DNA of 64,000 bases from Lautropia sp. (GCA_030530775.1 JAUMUG010000004.1:1-64000), one strand, 5' to 3'; positions 24,776 through 36,556 are shown, numbered from the stretch's first letter. The notes: generated by a model from the sequence alone, not told the origin. Numbers and translations: made by a program.

Positions 24776-27700
24776 TCACTGCCTCCCTGCCGGATGTCGT
24801 TTGAAGAATGCCGCCAGCATGCGGCTGGTGTGGGTTTTGCCCCGGGCGGCCAGCTGGCGGGGCGAACCTTCGGCCACGACGCGGCCGCCGGCGGTGCCGC
24901 CTTCGGGGCCGATGTCGATGATCCAGTCGGCCTCGGCCCACAAGGTCTGGTTGTGTTCGATGACGAGCACGGTGTTGCCGGCATCCGTCAGCCGGTGCAT
25001 GACCTGTACCAGTTTTTCGATGTCGGCCATGTGCAGGCCGACGGTGGGCTCGTCGAGCACATAGAAGGTGCCGCCGTCGTGAATCTCGCCCTGGTGGCCG
25101 GCCTTGCGGGCGCGGGTGCGCGTCATGGCTCGGGCCTTGGCTTCGCGCAGCGGGTCGGCGGTTTCGGTCAAGGAGCGCACCTTGGTCAGTTCGGTCACGA
25201 GTTTGATGCGCTGGGCTTCACCGCCGGACAGGGTGGGGCTTTGCTGGCCTAGGGTCAGGTAGCCGAGACCGACATCCTGCAGCAGCTGCAGCGGGTGGGC
25301 GATCGAGCGGAAGGGGGCGAAGAACCCCAGGGCTTCATCGACCGTCATCGCCAGCACATCGGAGATGGATTTGCCGTTCAGCTTGGCTTGATTGGTTTCG
25401 GCATCGAAGCGGCCGCCGTCGCACACGTCGCAGAGCACGCGCACATCGGGCAGGAAGTTCATTTCGATGGTGCGCACACCCTGGCCTTCGCAGGCCGGGC
25501 AGCGGCCGCCCGTAGTGTTGAAGGAAAAGCGCGAGGCAGTGTAGCCGCGCATCCGGGCTTCGGCGGTGTCGGCAAACAGCCGCCGGATGGCATCCCAGAA
25601 GCCGACATAGGTGGCGGGGGTCGAGCGCGGCGTCTTGCCGATCGGAGTCTGGTCCACTTCCAGCACGCGCTGGACGCCTTCCCAACCGCTGAGTCCGTCG
25701 CAATGCGGCAGCGGGCCTTTGTCGCCGCCCAGCCGGCGCTGCAGTGCGTCCAGCAGCACATCACGGGCGAAGGTGGATTTGCCCGAGCCGGAGACGCCGG
25801 TGACGACCGTCAGCCGCTTGAGCGGGATGCGCGCCGAGGCCGACTGGAGATTGTGCAGGCGGGCCCCCCGCAATTCCAACGAGGGGGTCCTGGCATCGAC
25901 CGGTCGGTGCGCTTCGGTGGGCAGCGTCGGCGGCTCGCGCAGGAAGCGTCCGGTCAGGCTGTCCGGGTCGTGGGTGATTTCGGCCAGAGTGCCGGTGGCG
26001 ATGATCTGTCCGCCCAGTCGGCCGGCACCGGGGCCGATGTCGATCAGATGATCGGCACGGGCAATGGTTTCTTCATCGTGTTCGACCACCAGCAGGGTGT
26101 TGCCCTTGTTGCGCAGCCGGTCGAGGGTATCGAGCAGCAGCAGATTGTCGCGCGGGTGCAGGCCGATGGTGGGTTCGTCCAGCACATAGCAGACACCCTG
26201 CAGGTTGGAACCGAGCTGGCCCGCCAGCCGAATACGTTGTGCTTCGCCGCCAGACAGTGATGGAGCCGATCGATCGAGGGTCAGATAGCCGAGGCCGACA
26301 TCGGTCAGGAACTGCAGGCGGTTGCTGATTTCGGACAGCAGACCTCTGGCGATTTCCTTTTGCCGGCTGTCGAAGTGTGCTTCGAGGGTGTCGACCCAAG
26401 TACGGGCATCGAGTACCGAACGGGCAGTGACGGTGGCGATCGATTCATCGCCGATTTTCACGTTGAGCGCCACCGGGTTCAACCGCCGACCGGCGCAGAC
26501 CGGGCAGGGGTCATCGCCGTAGCTGACGCCGGCGTCGGTTTCGCCTTCCAGACCCGGCGTCAGTTCATCGCTCTTGATGCGGCCGATGACCTCGAGGCCG
26601 GTGCCCAGGCAGGCGGTGCACCAGCCGTGTTTGGCGTTGAACGAGAAGGAGCGTGGATCGAGTTCGGGATAGCTGGTACCGCAGTGGCTGCAGGCGCGTT
26701 TGGTGCTGAACAGCACGGTGTTCAGATCGGCTTGCATATCCGCCTTCAGCCGGTCGACGTCTTCCAGCAGCATCACTACGCCCTTGCCGTGCTGCAGGGC
26801 CGTGTGCAGATGGGCACGCAATTCGCTTTCGTTCTTCGGCTCGATGAATACATCGCCGACCGGCAGCTCGATGGTGTGTTCGATGTAGCGGTCGATGCGT
26901 GGGAACTCGTCGGTGGGCAGAAAACGGCCATCGACGCGCAGCGCTGGATAACCCTTGCTCTTGGCCCATTTGGCCAGATCGGTATAGATTCCCTTGCGGT
27001 TGCGCACCAGGGGAGCCAGCAGGCCGACATGTCGACCCCGGTATCGGCGCATGATACGGGCGGCGATGGCATCGAAGGATTGCGGCTCGATCGGTGTGCC
27101 ATCGTTCGGGCAATACTGGGTGCCGACCTTTTGATAGAGCAGCCGCAGGAAATGATGGATTTCGGTCAGCGTGGCGACGGTACTCTTGCGGCCGCCGCGG
27201 CTGGTACGCTGTTCGATCGCCACCGTCGGCGGAATGCCGTAGATGCCATCGACATCGGGGCGCGAGGCCGGCTGCACGAACTGGCGGGCGTAGGCATTCA
27301 GCGATTCCAGATAGCGCCGCTGTCCCTCACCGAACACCACATCGAAGGCCAGCGTCGATTTGCCGCTGCCCGATACACCGGTGATGACCGTCATCTGGTC
27401 GCGGGGAATATCGACATCGATGTTCTTCAGATTGTGTTCGCGCGCGCCATGCACCCGAATGGCGTCGCCGCGGCGGTGCGCCGGCAGTTCGTCGTCGTGC
27501 TTCGTGGCAGATGGGGGGGCCCAGGGAGGGGGGGCTTCATGCAGGCTGGTGTCCCTGGCCCAGCCCGCCCGGCGAGCCAGTTCTTCATCATGGGTGCGCA
27601 GTGCCTGGCCGGTGAAGGAGGCCGGGTTGGCCGCCACTTCGTCCGGCGTTCCACTGGCGACGAGCCGGCCGCCATGTTCACCGCCGCCGGGGCCGAGATC

Positions 27701-30700
27701 GATCAGCCAGTCGGCCGCAGCGATCAGATCGAGGTTGTGTTCGATGACCAGCACCGAATGTCCGGCCTGTTGCAGGGCGCGCAGGGCACGCAACAACTTG
27801 GCGATGTCGTCGAAATGCAGGCCGGTGGTGGGTTCATCGAACAAATGGAGCGTGCCGCCCAGCCGCCGTTCGTTGCGAGTGTTGGAGCCTTTCTTACGGG
27901 CCTGTTCGGCGGCATCCGCCAGAAAACCGGCAAGTTTCAAACGCTGTGCTTCGCCGCCTGACAAGGTCGGCACCGGTTGGCCGAGTTTCAGATAATCGAG
28001 GCCGACATCGATCAGCGGCTGCAGGCGACGGGCGATGTCCGGCGTGTTGCCGAAGAAAGCCGCCGCTTGACTGACCGTCATGTCGAGCACATCGACGATC
28101 GAGGCGTCGACGGTGCGGGCCATGGCGGTGCCGTCGCTGCGGCCGCTGACCCGCACTTCCTGGATTTCCGGGCGGAAGCGTTTACCGTCGCAATCGGGAC
28201 AGCGCAGATAGACATCCGACAGGAACTGCATTTCGACGTGTTCGAAACCGTTTCCGTGGCAGGTCGGACAGCGGCCGTCGCCGGTGTTGAAGCTGAAAGT
28301 GCCGGCGGTATAGCCACGCTCGCGCGACAGCTCGGCATTCGCGAACTGTTTGCGGATCAGGTCGAAAGCGCCGACATAGCTGACCGGGTTGCTGCGTGTA
28401 GTTTTGCCGATCGGGGACTGATCGACGAAGACGACGTTCTCGATCATCTCGCTGCCGATCAACGCACGGTGTGGGCCGGGCGCTTCGGTGGGTTCGCCGC
28501 GTGCCTTCAACAGCGCCGGCAGCAGCACATCCTGCATCAGGGTCGATTTGCCGCTGCCCGACACACCGGTCAGGCAGACCAGCCGGGCCAGCGGGATCTC
28601 GACGTCGATATGCTTGAGATTGTGGGCACTGACACCTTCCAGCCGCAGTCGTGGCGTCCCGGCGTCGATCGGCTGGGGCAGGCGGCTGGCGACGTGTTTG
28701 CGCTGCGCCAGATAATCGGCGGTGAGCGTCTGGGCGCGGGGCAGGGCACTGGCCGGGCCGTCGAAGACGATTTCGCCGCCGCGTTCGCCCGGACCGGGGC
28801 CGATGTCGATGATTCGTTCGGCTGCGAACATCACCTGCGGATCGTGTTCGACCACCACCAGCGAATTGCCGGCATCCTTGAGCCGGTGCATGATGCCGAT
28901 GATCCGGTCCATGTCGCGAGGGTGCAGGCCGATCGAGGGTTCATCCAGAATGAACAAGGTATTGACCAGCGAGGTGCCGAGCGCCGTCGTCAGATTGATG
29001 CGCTGTACTTCGCCGCCAGACAATGTGCGTGACTGCCGGTCGAGCGTCAGATAATCGAGTCCGACATCGTGCAAAAAACGTAACCGGGCGCGGATTTCGG
29101 TCATCAGCAGCTCGGTGGCTTCATCCAGTGGCGCCGGCAGCGCGATGTTTTCCATCAACCGGGTCAACCGGTCGATCGGCAACAGCATGATGTCATGGAT
29201 CGTCAGGCCGGGTAATGCATCGAGCTGGGTCCGTGTCCATCGCGTGCCCATCGGCATGAAGCGTTCGTAGCGGCCGGCGCCGGGTTCGGCATTGCTCCCG
29301 GGATCGCTGTCGGTGCGGCTGATGTCGGTATTCTCGAATGCGACACGCGCATCCTCGCGGCTGCCGATGCGCCATAGCAGCGCCTCGGGTTTCAGGCGCG
29401 CCCCCCGGCAGCTTGGGCAGGTGGTGTAGGAGCGGTATTTGGAGAGCAGCACACGGATGTGCATTTTGTAGGCTTTGCTCTCCAGCCAGTTGAAGAAGTT
29501 GCGCACGCCATACCATTGGCTGTTCCATTTGCCGGTCCAGTCCGGTGCACCGTCGAGCACCCAGCGCCGATCGGCTTCAGCCAGCATCGCCCACGGGCTG
29601 TGCAGGTCGATGCCGGCCTTCTTGCCGTACTTCATCAGCTCGTGCTGCGCTTCCTTGAAACTGGGCGTCTGCCAGGGTTTGACAGCGCCTTCGGCCAGCG
29701 ATTTGGACGGGTCGGGGATGACCAGATCGAGATCCAGCCCGATGACCCGGCCGAAGCCACGGCAGGTTTCACAGGCACCCAGCGGAGAATTGAAGGAGAA
29801 CAGGCTGGGGGAAGGGGGCGAATAATCAATGTCGCAGCTGGCACAGGCAAAGCGGGCGCTGTAGTGCCACGCGGGCAGATCCCGTCCGTCGTCATCGAGC
29901 GGAATCACGCAGAGCCGGCCCCGGCCCATGGCGAGTGCGGCCTCGACACTGCCGGCCAGCCGGTCGGCCGCGACGGATTCGGCGCGGAAGCGATCGGCGA
30001 CGACGATCAACTGCAGTGGTACCGGGGTGATGCCATGGGGTTGGCTGTCGGCGGTGCTGATGTCGTTCGGATATGCGGCGGTCTCGTTGGTTCTTCCACC
30101 CTTGACGGCTTTGATCGTCTTGTTTGTCTGTGCGGCTGGGGCGGATTGGCCGGCCTTGGCAGTGGTGCCGGCCTTGGCGGTTCCTGCTTTTCCCCCCTTG
30201 CCTTTTTTGCCCCTGCCGCTGCCCTCGGTGGTATCGGCCACGTCGTCGACACCGGGCGTCAGTTCGATGCGCCGATGGATGCGGGTGTAGCCCTGTGCGC
30301 TCAGCTGTTGCAGCACCACGTCTTCATCGAAACCGGCCGGTACCATGACCGGGAAGCAGAGCAGCAGACGGGGGTTGCCGGCTGAGGCGGCCCGCTCATG
30401 AATGCTGGCGACGATGCTGCCCACGTCGTCGATGCGCACCGGCTGCGCGCACTGGCGGCAGTACAGGGTGGCGGCATGGGCCATCAGCAGCTTCAGATGG
30501 TCGTTCAGCTCGGTCATCGTGCCGACCGTCGATCGCGAGGTGCGTACCGGGTTGGTCTGGTCGATGGCGATGGCCGGTGGCACACCGTCGATGCTGTCGA
30601 CCTGTGGCCGGTCCATCCGGTCGAGAAACTGCCGGGCATAGGCAGAGAAGGTTTCGACGTAGCGGCGCTGCCCTTCGGCATAGAGGGTGTCGAAGACGAG

Positions 30701-30847
30701 CGAGGATTTGCCGCTTCCCGATACGCCGGTGACAACCACCAGCTGCCCGGTCGGAATGTCGAGGCTGAGGTTCTTCAGATTGTTCTGGCGGGCACCCCGG
30801 ATGCGGATGGGCCGATGATGAGCGGTGTGGGGGGCGGAATGGGTCAC
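24776..30847 (-). CDS. uvrA: double-length excinuclease ABC subunit A (tandem UvrA)
   Basis: A 2023-residue protein made of two UvrA units in one chain; ordinary UvrA has about 940. Unit 1 runs from 30847 to about 27480 and unit 2 from about 27480 to the stop. Four Walker A motifs (GVSGSGKSS or GVSGSGKST), four ABC signatures ([44 protein letters not shown]) and four Walker B motifs ending DEPS or DEPT are all intact. Zinc-finger cysteine pairs are present in each half-unit (CASC/CETC, CPTC/CPDC, CSHC/CTAC, CPAC/CDVC). Unit 1 has a Lys/Gly/Ala-rich insertion around residues 215-275. The GTG at 30847 begins just before [14 protein letters not shown]. It recognises DNA damage for UvrBC; tandem UvrA proteins are known in Burkholderiales and Xanthomonadales. 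Confidence 0.93.
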   Translation of the reverse strand: MTHSAPHTAHHRPIRIRGARQNNLKNLSLDIPTGQLVVVTGVSGSGKSSLVFDTLYAEGQRRYVETFSAYARQFLDRMDRPQVDSIDGVPPAIAIDQTNPVRTSRSTVGTMTELNDHLKLLMAHAATLYCRQCAQPVRIDDVGSIVASIHERAASAGNPRLLLCFPVMVPAGFDEDVVLQQLSAQGYTRIHRRIELTPGVDDVADTTEGSGRGKKGKGGKAGTAKAGTTAKAGQSAPAAQTNKTIKAVKGGRTNETAAYPNDISTADSQPHGITPVPLQLIVVADRFRAESVAADRLAGSVEAALAMGRGRLCVIPLDDDGRDLPAWHYSARFACASCDIDYSPPSPSLFSFNSPLGACETCRGFGRVIGLDLDLVIPDPSKSLAEGAVKPWQTPSFKEAQHELMKYGKKAGIDLHSPWAMLAEADRRWVLDGAPDWTGKWNSQWYGVRNFFNWLESKAYKMHIRVLLSKYRSYTTCPSCRGARLKPEALLWRIGSREDARVAFENTDISRTDSDPGSNAEPGAGRYERFMPMGTRWTRTQLDALPGLTIHDIMLLPIDRLTRLMENIALPAPLDEATELLMTEIRARLRFLHDVGLDYLTLDRQSRTLSGGEVQRINLTTALGTSLVNTLFILDEPSIGLHPRDMDRIIGIMHRLKDAGNSLVVVEHDPQVMFAAERIIDIGPGPGERGGEIVFDGPASALPRAQTLTADYLAQRKHVASRLPQPIDAGTPRLRLEGVSAHNLKHIDVEIPLARLVCLTGVSGSGKSTLMQDVLLPALLKARGEPTEAPGPHRALIGSEMIENVVFVDQSPIGKTTRSNPVSYVGAFDLIRKQFANAELSRERGYTAGTFSFNTGDGRCPTCHGNGFEHVEMQFLSDVYLRCPDCDGKRFRPEIQEVRVSGRSDGTAMARTVDASIVDVLDMTVSQAAAFFGNTPDIARRLQPLIDVGLDYLKLGQPVPTLSGGEAQRLKLAGFLADAAEQARKKGSNTRNERRLGGTLHLFDEPTTGLHFDDIAKLLRALRALQQAGHSVLVIEHNLDLIAAADWLIDLGPGGGEHGGRLVASGTPDEVAANPASFTGQALRTHDEELARRAGWARDTSLHEAPPPWAPPSATKHDDELPAHRRGDAIRVHGAREHNLKNIDVDIPRDQMTVITGVSGSGKSTLAFDVVFGEGQRRYLESLNAYARQFVQPASRPDVDGIYGIPPTVAIEQRTSRGGRKSTVATLTEIHHFLRLLYQKVGTQYCPNDGTPIEPQSFDAIAARIMRRYRGRHVGLLAPLVRNRKGIYTDLAKWAKSKGYPALRVDGRFLPTDEFPRIDRYIEHTIELPVGDVFIEPKNESELRAHLHTALQHGKGVVMLLEDVDRLKADMQADLNTVLFSTKRACSHCGTSYPELDPRSFSFNAKHGWCTACLGTGLEVIGRIKSDELTPGLEGETDAGVSYGDDPCPVCAGRRLNPVALNVKIGDESIATVTARSVLDARTWVDTLEAHFDSRQKEIARGLLSEISNRLQFLTDVGLGYLTLDRSAPSLSGGEAQRIRLAGQLGSNLQGVCYVLDEPTIGLHPRDNLLLLDTLDRLRNKGNTLLVVEHDEETIARADHLIDIGPGAGRLGGQIIATGTLAEITHDPDSLTGRFLREPPTLPTEAHRPVDARTPSLELRGARLHNLQSASARIPLKRLTVVTGVSGSGKSTFARDVLLDALQRRLGGDKGPLPHCDGLSGWEGVQRVLEVDQTPIGKTPRSTPATYVGFWDAIRRLFADTAEARMRGYTASRFSFNTTGGRCPACEGQGVRTIEMNFLPDVRVLCDVCDGGRFDAETNQAKLNGKSISDVLAMTVDEALGFFAPFRSIAHPLQLLQDVGLGYLTLGQQSPTLSGGEAQRIKLVTELTKVRSLTETADPLREAKARAMTRTRARKAGHQGEIHDGGTFYVLDEPTVGLHMADIEKLVQVMHRLTDAGNTVLVIEHNQTLWAEADWIIDIGPEGGTAGGRVVAEGSPRQLAARGKTHTSRMLAAFFKRHPAGRQ

Positions 30848-31602
30848 GGCGGAAATCGGAGAATCGGAGAAATCGTGGCAACGATGTCGGGGGCAGGCGT
30901 TTGTGTCTGTTGGGTGGCGTTTGCCGAGGGGGCCGGACGTGTCGGAATGATGCGGCGTGACTTCGTGCCGTTTCCCGTTCGTCTGGGAATCGGGACAGGG
31001 GAAGTCAGGGGAGCGGGATCATCCGAGCGGGGCCGGCAGCTTCCTGGAGATAGTCCTTATCTTAGTGGATGTGCGGCCGCAGTCGGCGCTGTTACGCATC
31101 GGGTCATGCCGGCGCTGCTTCCAGAACCGTGTGATGGTCCGTGTCGTGACACGGCAGGTACAGGGGGCTGGAGGCAGTCCAGAGCGGGCGGGGTCGGTCG
31201 CGGATGCGATCATGTGCATGAGACACTCGAATATCGGGTATATGATGCAGCTATTGGATCGGAAGATTGGATTGAGTGCAGAGGTGGTCGCACGGTACAG
31301 GGCTGTGAGACATGCGGGGATTGGTTTCGGAACGTCCGAAGAACCATACGGTGACGCCGTATGACGAGGTTGCGACGTCGTGCTGCGAGATCATGGCGTT
31401 CGTGCCCCGCACTTGCCGACATGGCCAACGGGCTCGCAGCGGCCTCGAGCATCGCATGGTGCTGCCATTGCGGTTTGCCGGCTGCGTTCGATCCGGACGC
31501 TGCCGCTGTGGACTCCGGTGTGTCCGGCAGGCCACGTGTTGCGGGCTAGAATGCGCCGATCATTCGTTTTCGGCTTTCACTAAACCATCAGGAGACTTGC
31601 TT
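30848..31602. other. divergent spacer between uvrA and ridA
   Basis: The 755 bases contain open frames, but they continue antisense uvrA or lack any family pattern. I looked for a LexA box (CTGT-N8-ACAG) in front of uvrA and saw none. TAGAAT at 31547-31552 could be the -10 of ridA, about 50 bases before its start, without a convincing -35. Confidence 0.4.
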
Positions 31603-31983
31603 ATGTCGACCCCGATTTCCACGATCAACGCACCCGCTGCCATCGGTCCTTATTCGCAGGCGGTGCGTGCCGGCAGCACACTCTATCTGTCGGGCCAGAT
31701 TCCGCTCGATCCGGCTACCGGTGAGCTGGCCAGCGGCGGCTTCGAGGCGCAGGTGCATCAGGCGTTCCGCAATCTGAAAGCGGTGGTTGAGGCTGGCGGT
31801 GGCCGTTTGGATCAGGTCGTGCGTCTGGGTCTGTATCTGACCGATTTGGGCCAGTTCGGCGTGGTCAACGGCATCATGGCCGAATACTTCCAGGCACCGT
31901 ATCCGGCCCGTTCCACGGTCGGCGTGGCGGCCCTGCCCAAGGGTGCAACCTTCGAGGTCGATGCCATCGTGGTGATCGAGTGA
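31603..31983 (+). CDS. ridA: RidA-family enamine/imine deaminase
   Basis: A 126-residue Rid protein, the usual length, expected to form a cytoplasmic trimer that hydrolyses reactive 2-aminoacrylate and related enamines. Characteristic stretches are INAPAAIGPYSQAVRAG, LYLSGQIPLDPATGELA, AFRNLKAVVEAGG and YPARSTVGVAALPKGATFEV, the Arg in PARSTV being the catalytic carboxylate-binding residue. CAGGAG lies eight bases before the ATG at 31603. The gene may be co-transcribed with recG, which starts 210 bases later. Confidence 0.94.
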   Translation: MSTPISTINAPAAIGPYSQAVRAGSTLYLSGQIPLDPATGELASGGFEAQVHQAFRNLKAVVEAGGGRLDQVVRLGLYLTDLGQFGVVNGIMAEYFQAPYPARSTVGVAALPKGATFEVDAIVVIE

Positions 31984-32192
31984 TCATTGTGGCTTGATGT
32001 CGTGTCTTGTCCACGGCAAGGGCGTGGAGTAGTGAGCGGGACTGGCGAGAGCTGGCGCTTTGGATGGCTGCGGTTCTGCGCCTGCCGGGTGCTTGGGCCG
32101 TCGGAACGGCACAGATTTCGAATCGTCACGACAACCGGCCACGGCACACACAGGGATTCACATCGACCCGTCGACTCCATTGTCGCAACGAG

Positions 32193-34313
32193 ATGAGCTC
32201 TACGGCCAGACCACCCACGGGTTCCCGGTCGGCTGCTGCCGGTAAAACCGGAGGCGGCAAGCTCCGGGCGGGCGCCGGCAAGCGCGATGGCGCTTCGGTG
32301 CTGGCCAGGCTCGGCCTCGAGCGCCGGGAGGAGCTGCTGCTGCATCTACCGCTACGCTATGAGGACGAGACCCGCCTGACGCCGATTGCGCGGCTGCTGC
32401 ACGGCAGCAGTGCGCAGATCCAGGCTCGGGTGCTGAAGGCAGAGGTGACGGGCGGGGGTGCCCGCCGGCGGACGCTGCAGGTGCAGGTGGCCGATGACAG
32501 CGGTGAGCTGCAGCTTCGCTTTCTGCATTTTTACCCATCGCAATTGGCGCAGTTGGTGCCGGGCAGGCTCGTGCGGGCTTTTGGCGAGTTGCGGGTCGGG
32601 CTGTTCGGTCGCGAGATGGTGCATCCGCGCTACCGGATCGTGTCCGGAGATACGCCGCTACCCGATCGGCTGACGCCGGTCTATCCGACGGTGGCCGGGC
32701 TGGGGCAGGCGCCGCTGCGGCGCGAGATCAGTCTGGCGCTGGACGAATGCCGCTGGACCGACACTTTGCCGGCCGAGCTGCTGGCCGAGGTCGGCGCGGG
32801 TGGCCTGCCATCGTTGGTGCAAGCGTTGCACATCATTCATCATCCACCGCCGGGCACCGATCTGCAGGCGCTGCACGATCGGCAGGCGCCGGCCTGCCAG
32901 CGGGTGATTCTGGAAGAACTGGTGGCGCAGCAATTGTCTCTGCGGCATGCCAGACAGTTGCGTGCCGGCCAGCTGGGCCGGCCGTTGACCGACCGCGGCG
33001 CCGAACGGAAGTTGCTGCAGAGCTTACCCTTCGAGTTGACCGGGGCACAGCAGCGGGTGCGCGACGAGATCGCCGCCGATCTGGCCCGTGCGCAGCCGAT
33101 GAACCGCTTGTTGCAAGGGGATGTCGGCAGCGGCAAGACCGTGATCGCGGCATTGGCGGCGATGGTTGCAGTCGGTTCGGGCTGGCAGGCCACGCTGATG
33201 GCTCCCACCGAGATTCTGGCCCGTCAACACTATGAGCGGCTGAGTCCGTGGCTGGAAACCCAGGGGGTGCGGGTCGGTTGGCTGGCCGGGTCGCTGACGC
33301 CGGCGGCCAAGCGGCAGATCAAGCAAGCGGTGTCGGCCGGTGAGGTCGATGTGCTGATCGGCACCCATGCGCTGATCGAGGAATCGGTGGTGTTTCCCCG
33401 GCTGGCGCTGGCCATCGTCGACGAGCAGCATCGTTTCGGGGTGGCGCAGCGGCTGGCACTGCGCGGCGGCGAGGGTGAGGAGCGTTCCTGGCTGCCGCAT
33501 CAGCTGATGATGACGGCCACGCCGATTCCGCGCACGCTGGCGATGACGTTCTATGCCGATCTGGACGTTTCGGTGATCGATGAGCTGCCGCCGGGACGTC
33601 AGCCGGTGACGACCAAGCTGATCGCCGATGCACGCCGGGATCAGGTGGTGGAAAATGTCGGACGCTGGGTGGCCGATGGCAAGCAGGCGTACTGGGTCTG
33701 TCCGCTGGTGGAGGAATCCGAGGTGCTGGATTTGCAGAATGTGATCGATACCCGCGAACGGCTGCAGACGGCTCTGCCGTCGGTACGTATCGGGCTGGTA
33801 CACGGTCGGCTGCCGGCCGCCGAAAAGGATGCGACCATGGCCGCCTTCAAGGCTGGCGATCTCGATCTGCTGGTGGCGACCACCGTCATCGAGGTGGGGG
33901 TGGATGTGCCCAACGCCAGCCTGATGGTGATCGAGCACGCCGAGCGCTTCGGGCTGTCGCAGTTGCACCAGTTGCGTGGGCGGGTCGGGCGCGGGTCGCA
34001 GCAGAGCCTGTGTGTGCTGCTCTACCGGCATCCGGCCGGCCAGATCGCCAAGCAGCGGCTGGCGACCATGCATCAGACCCAGGATGGTTTTGAAATCGCT
34101 CGCCGCGATCTGGAACTGCGTGGTCCCGGTGAATTGCTGGGGGCACGCCAGTCGGGGGCGATGTTGTTGCGCTTTGCCGATCTGAGCAGGGATGCTCCGC
34201 TGGTGGAAACGGCTCATGCGCTGGCCGATCGTGTGCTGGCTGAGCACCCGGAGGTGGTGGCGACACATCTGGCCCGCTGGTTGGGGCAGCGCGAACGATT
34301 TCTGGATGCGTGA
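32193..34313 (+). CDS. recG: ATP-dependent DNA helicase RecG
   Basis: A 706-residue RecG (E. coli 693), a branch-migrating helicase acting on stalled forks and recombination intermediates. The N-terminal wedge/OB region is at about 30-200 (LHLPLRYEDETRL, VADDSGELQLRFLHFYPSQL, YPTVAGLGQ). Helicase motifs follow: Walker A GDVGSGKTVIA near residue 309, DEQHRFGV near 410, LMMTATPIPRTLAM, ATTVIEVGVDVPNASLMVIE and QLHQLRGRVGRG. I chose ATG 32193 because similarity begins after a short basic tail; the frame is open further upstream. oxyR and cysM follow in the same direction. Confidence 0.94.
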   Translation: MSSTARPPTGSRSAAAGKTGGGKLRAGAGKRDGASVLARLGLERREELLLHLPLRYEDETRLTPIARLLHGSSAQIQARVLKAEVTGGGARRRTLQVQVADDSGELQLRFLHFYPSQLAQLVPGRLVRAFGELRVGLFGREMVHPRYRIVSGDTPLPDRLTPVYPTVAGLGQAPLRREISLALDECRWTDTLPAELLAEVGAGGLPSLVQALHIIHHPPPGTDLQALHDRQAPACQRVILEELVAQQLSLRHARQLRAGQLGRPLTDRGAERKLLQSLPFELTGAQQRVRDEIAADLARAQPMNRLLQGDVGSGKTVIAALAAMVAVGSGWQATLMAPTEILARQHYERLSPWLETQGVRVGWLAGSLTPAAKRQIKQAVSAGEVDVLIGTHALIEESVVFPRLALAIVDEQHRFGVAQRLALRGGEGEERSWLPHQLMMTATPIPRTLAMTFYADLDVSVIDELPPGRQPVTTKLIADARRDQVVENVGRWVADGKQAYWVCPLVEESEVLDLQNVIDTRERLQTALPSVRIGLVHGRLPAAEKDATMAAFKAGDLDLLVATTVIEVGVDVPNASLMVIEHAERFGLSQLHQLRGRVGRGSQQSLCVLLYRHPAGQIAKQRLATMHQTQDGFEIARRDLELRGPGELLGARQSGAMLLRFADLSRDAPLVETAHALADRVLAEHPEVVATHLARWLGQRERFLDA

Positions 34314-34639
34314 TGGAGACTTGCGGGATGGGATGGTCTCGATTCATGGCACATGATTCGCTGTGATGCTCTGACCGAGGGCACGACGGTGGATCGGATG
34401 GACGTCGCCTGGATGCTCGCCTCGGTGATCGGGCTGTCGAAAGATCGTGAGCCGCCGGTCGGTCACGGACGGCGCTCGGCAGGGGCGGCTTTCGCCATGG
34501 CGGCTTCTACGGCCCGACCGGTTGGGGTCGATGGTCCCGGCGTTGGCAGAAAAAATGCCTGTCGGTTCGAACGATGCGCAGGACGTACTTGGGAATCCAT
34601 GAATATCATTCTTCATGAACTGGCTCTAAAATTCAGACC
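34314..34639. other. spacer between recG and oxyR
   Basis: These 326 bases hold no supported gene. The last 40 before oxyR turn AT-rich (GAATATCATTCTTCATGAAC), with a short ATGAA/TTCAT inverted repeat, and probably contain the oxyR promoter and its autoregulatory site. Confidence 0.4.
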
Positions 34640-35617
34640 ATGACCCTGACCGAACTGAAATACATCGTTGCCGTCGCGCGTGAACGCCATTTCGGGCGGG
34701 CTGCAGAGGCGTGTTTTGTGAGCCAGCCCACGTTGTCGGTTGCCATCAAGAAGCTGGAAGACGAGCTGGAGGTACAAATCTTCGAGCGGGGCAACACCGA
34801 AGTCACGATCACGCCGCTCGGTGAGCGCATCGTCGAACAGGCTCAGCGTGTGCTGGAAGAATCCGCCACCATCCGCGAGATCGCCAAACAGGGCAAGGAT
34901 CCCCGGATCGGTGCGCTGCGGTTGGGGGTGATCCACACCATCGGCCCCTATCTGTTACCACGGCTGGTGCCCGCCATGCTGAAAGAGGCGCCGGAAATGC
35001 CCTTGTTGTTGCATGAAGGGATGACTGCCAAGCTGCTGGAACAGTTGAAGCTGGGGGATATCGACGTGGCATTGGTGGCCGAACCGATGGCCATCCCCGG
35101 GTTCATGACCTGGCCGGTTTACAACGAGCCCTTCGTAGTGGCGGTGCCGGTGTCGCACCCCTGGGCCAGGCGTCCGTCGGTGGACGCAACCGAGCTGAAG
35201 GAACAGACCATGCTGTTGCTGGGCACCGGGCATTGCTTTCGCGATCAGGTGTTGCAGGTCTGCCCCGAGCTGTCGCGTTATTCGCAGGCCAGCGCCGGCA
35301 TCCAGAAAACTTTCGAAGGCTCATCGCTCGAAACCATCCGGCACATGGTGGCGTCGGGGATCGGCATCACGGTGCTGCCTTGGACGGCGATGCCGGCCGG
35401 GATCGAGCCGGGTATCGAGGGGCGCAATTCCGACGGCATGTTGAGCTATGTGCCCTTCGAAAAAACGCCACCGCTGCGTCAGGTGATCCTGGTCTGGCGT
35501 AAGAGTTTCGGCAGGGTCGAGGCGGTGGAAGTGCTGCATCAGTGTCTGCTGCACCTTCCGCAGCCGGGGGTCAGCCCGTTGTCGGTGTCTCCGCCGCACG
35601 CGCTGGCAGTGGCCTGA
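34640..35617 (+). CDS. oxyR: hydrogen-peroxide sensor OxyR
   Basis: A 325-residue LysR-family regulator. The helix-turn-helix is at about 4-62 (LTELKYIVAVARERHFGRAA, SQPTLSVAIKKLE). The redox pair falls exactly at C199 (LLGTGHCFRDQ) and C208 (VLQVCPE), the E. coli OxyR numbering, with H198 beside C199. Oxidation to a disulfide should activate catalase and peroxidase genes; no such gene is in the window. The tail after residue 300 is longer than in E. coli. It precedes cysM by six bases, so the two are probably co-transcribed. Confidence 0.95.
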   Translation: MTLTELKYIVAVARERHFGRAAEACFVSQPTLSVAIKKLEDELEVQIFERGNTEVTITPLGERIVEQAQRVLEESATIREIAKQGKDPRIGALRLGVIHTIGPYLLPRLVPAMLKEAPEMPLLLHEGMTAKLLEQLKLGDIDVALVAEPMAIPGFMTWPVYNEPFVVAVPVSHPWARRPSVDATELKEQTMLLLGTGHCFRDQVLQVCPELSRYSQASAGIQKTFEGSSLETIRHMVASGIGITVLPWTAMPAGIEPGIEGRNSDGMLSYVPFEKTPPLRQVILVWRKSFGRVEAVEVLHQCLLHLPQPGVSPLSVSPPHALAVA

Positions 35618-35623
35618 GCAACC

Positions 35624-36556
35624 ATGGTGATTGGAGGTATCGATCAGCTGATCGGCAACACGCCAGTCGTGCAGATCAAGCGCGTACTGAGTCGACCGGC
35701 GTCGGCCCATGGCATCGTCGTGCTCGGCAAGTTGGAAGGCAACAATCCGGCCGGCTCGGTCAAGGACCGACCGGCGCTGGCCATGATCGAAGCGGCCGAG
35801 GCGCGCGGCGACATCGAGCCGGGCGATACGCTGATAGAGGCCACCTCGGGCAATACCGGCATCGCGCTGGCGATGGTGGCGGCCGTGAAGGGTTACCGGA
35901 TGGTGCTGGTGATGCCCGAGAATCAGTCGCTGGAACGTCGCCAGTCGATGAAAGCCTATGGAGCGGAGCTGGTGCTGGTCCCGAAGGAGGCCGGCATGGA
36001 AGGCGCGCGTGATCTGGCATTGGCGATGCAGCTCGAGGGACGGGGCCGGGTGTTGGACCAGTTTTCCAACGATGACAACTGGACCGCTCATTACCAGGGA
36101 ACCGGTCCGGAAATCTGGCGGCAGACGGATGGTCGGGTCACGCATTTCGTCTCGGCGATGGGAACGACCGGCACCCTGACCGGAGTGTCGCGCTATCTGA
36201 AGGAGCGGCGCGCCGATATCCAGGTGATCGGTGCGCAGCCGGTCGATGGTTCATCGATTCCGGGCATCCGGAAGTGGCCCGAGCCCTATCGGCCGGCGAT
36301 CTTCAGACATGCACAGGTGGATCGCATCGAGGAAATCAGCCAGGCGGATGCCGAGGCGATGATGCGCCGGCTGGCGATCGAGGAGGGTATTTTCTGCGGC
36401 GTTTCGTCCGGCGGCGCGGCCGCACTGGCGTTACGCGAAGCCGATGCCTGGGCGCAGCGGATGGCGGCCGATCCATCCTTGCCACCGGCCGTCATCGTCT
36501 TCATCGTCTGCGATCGCGGTGACCGCTATCTGTCGACCGGAGTGTTTCCGGGGTAG
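35624..36556 (+). CDS. cysM: cysteine synthase B
   Basis: A 310-residue PLP enzyme making cysteine from O-acetylserine and sulfide or thiosulfate. The PLP lysine is K47 in NNPAGSVKDRPALAMIE; the substrate and phosphate loops are EATSGNTGIALAMVA and SAMGTTGTLTGVSRYL. The CysM-type stretch KLEGNNPAGSVKDR and KAYGAELVLVPKEAGMEGAR distinguish it from CysK. The start is ATG 35624. The last 56 bases overlap the 3' end of ldcA on the opposite strand. Confidence 0.93.
   Translation: MVIGGIDQLIGNTPVVQIKRVLSRPASAHGIVVLGKLEGNNPAGSVKDRPALAMIEAAEARGDIEPGDTLIEATSGNTGIALAMVAAVKGYRMVLVMPENQSLERRQSMKAYGAELVLVPKEAGMEGARDLALAMQLEGRGRVLDQFSNDDNWTAHYQGTGPEIWRQTDGRVTHFVSAMGTTGTLTGVSRYLKERRADIQVIGAQPVDGSSIPGIRKWPEPYRPAIFRHAQVDRIEEISQADAEAMMRRLAIEEGIFCGVSSGGAAALALREADAWAQRMAADPSLPPAVIVFIVCDRGDRYLSTGVFPG

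Noticed and set aside
26360..29032. Long plus-strand frames opposite uvrA (533 and 351 codons)
   Set aside because: Antisense to conserved UvrA motifs; composition is typical of shadow frames.
30848..31602. LexA (SOS) box upstream of uvrA
   Set aside because: No CTGT-N8-ACAG palindrome was found in the divergent spacer.
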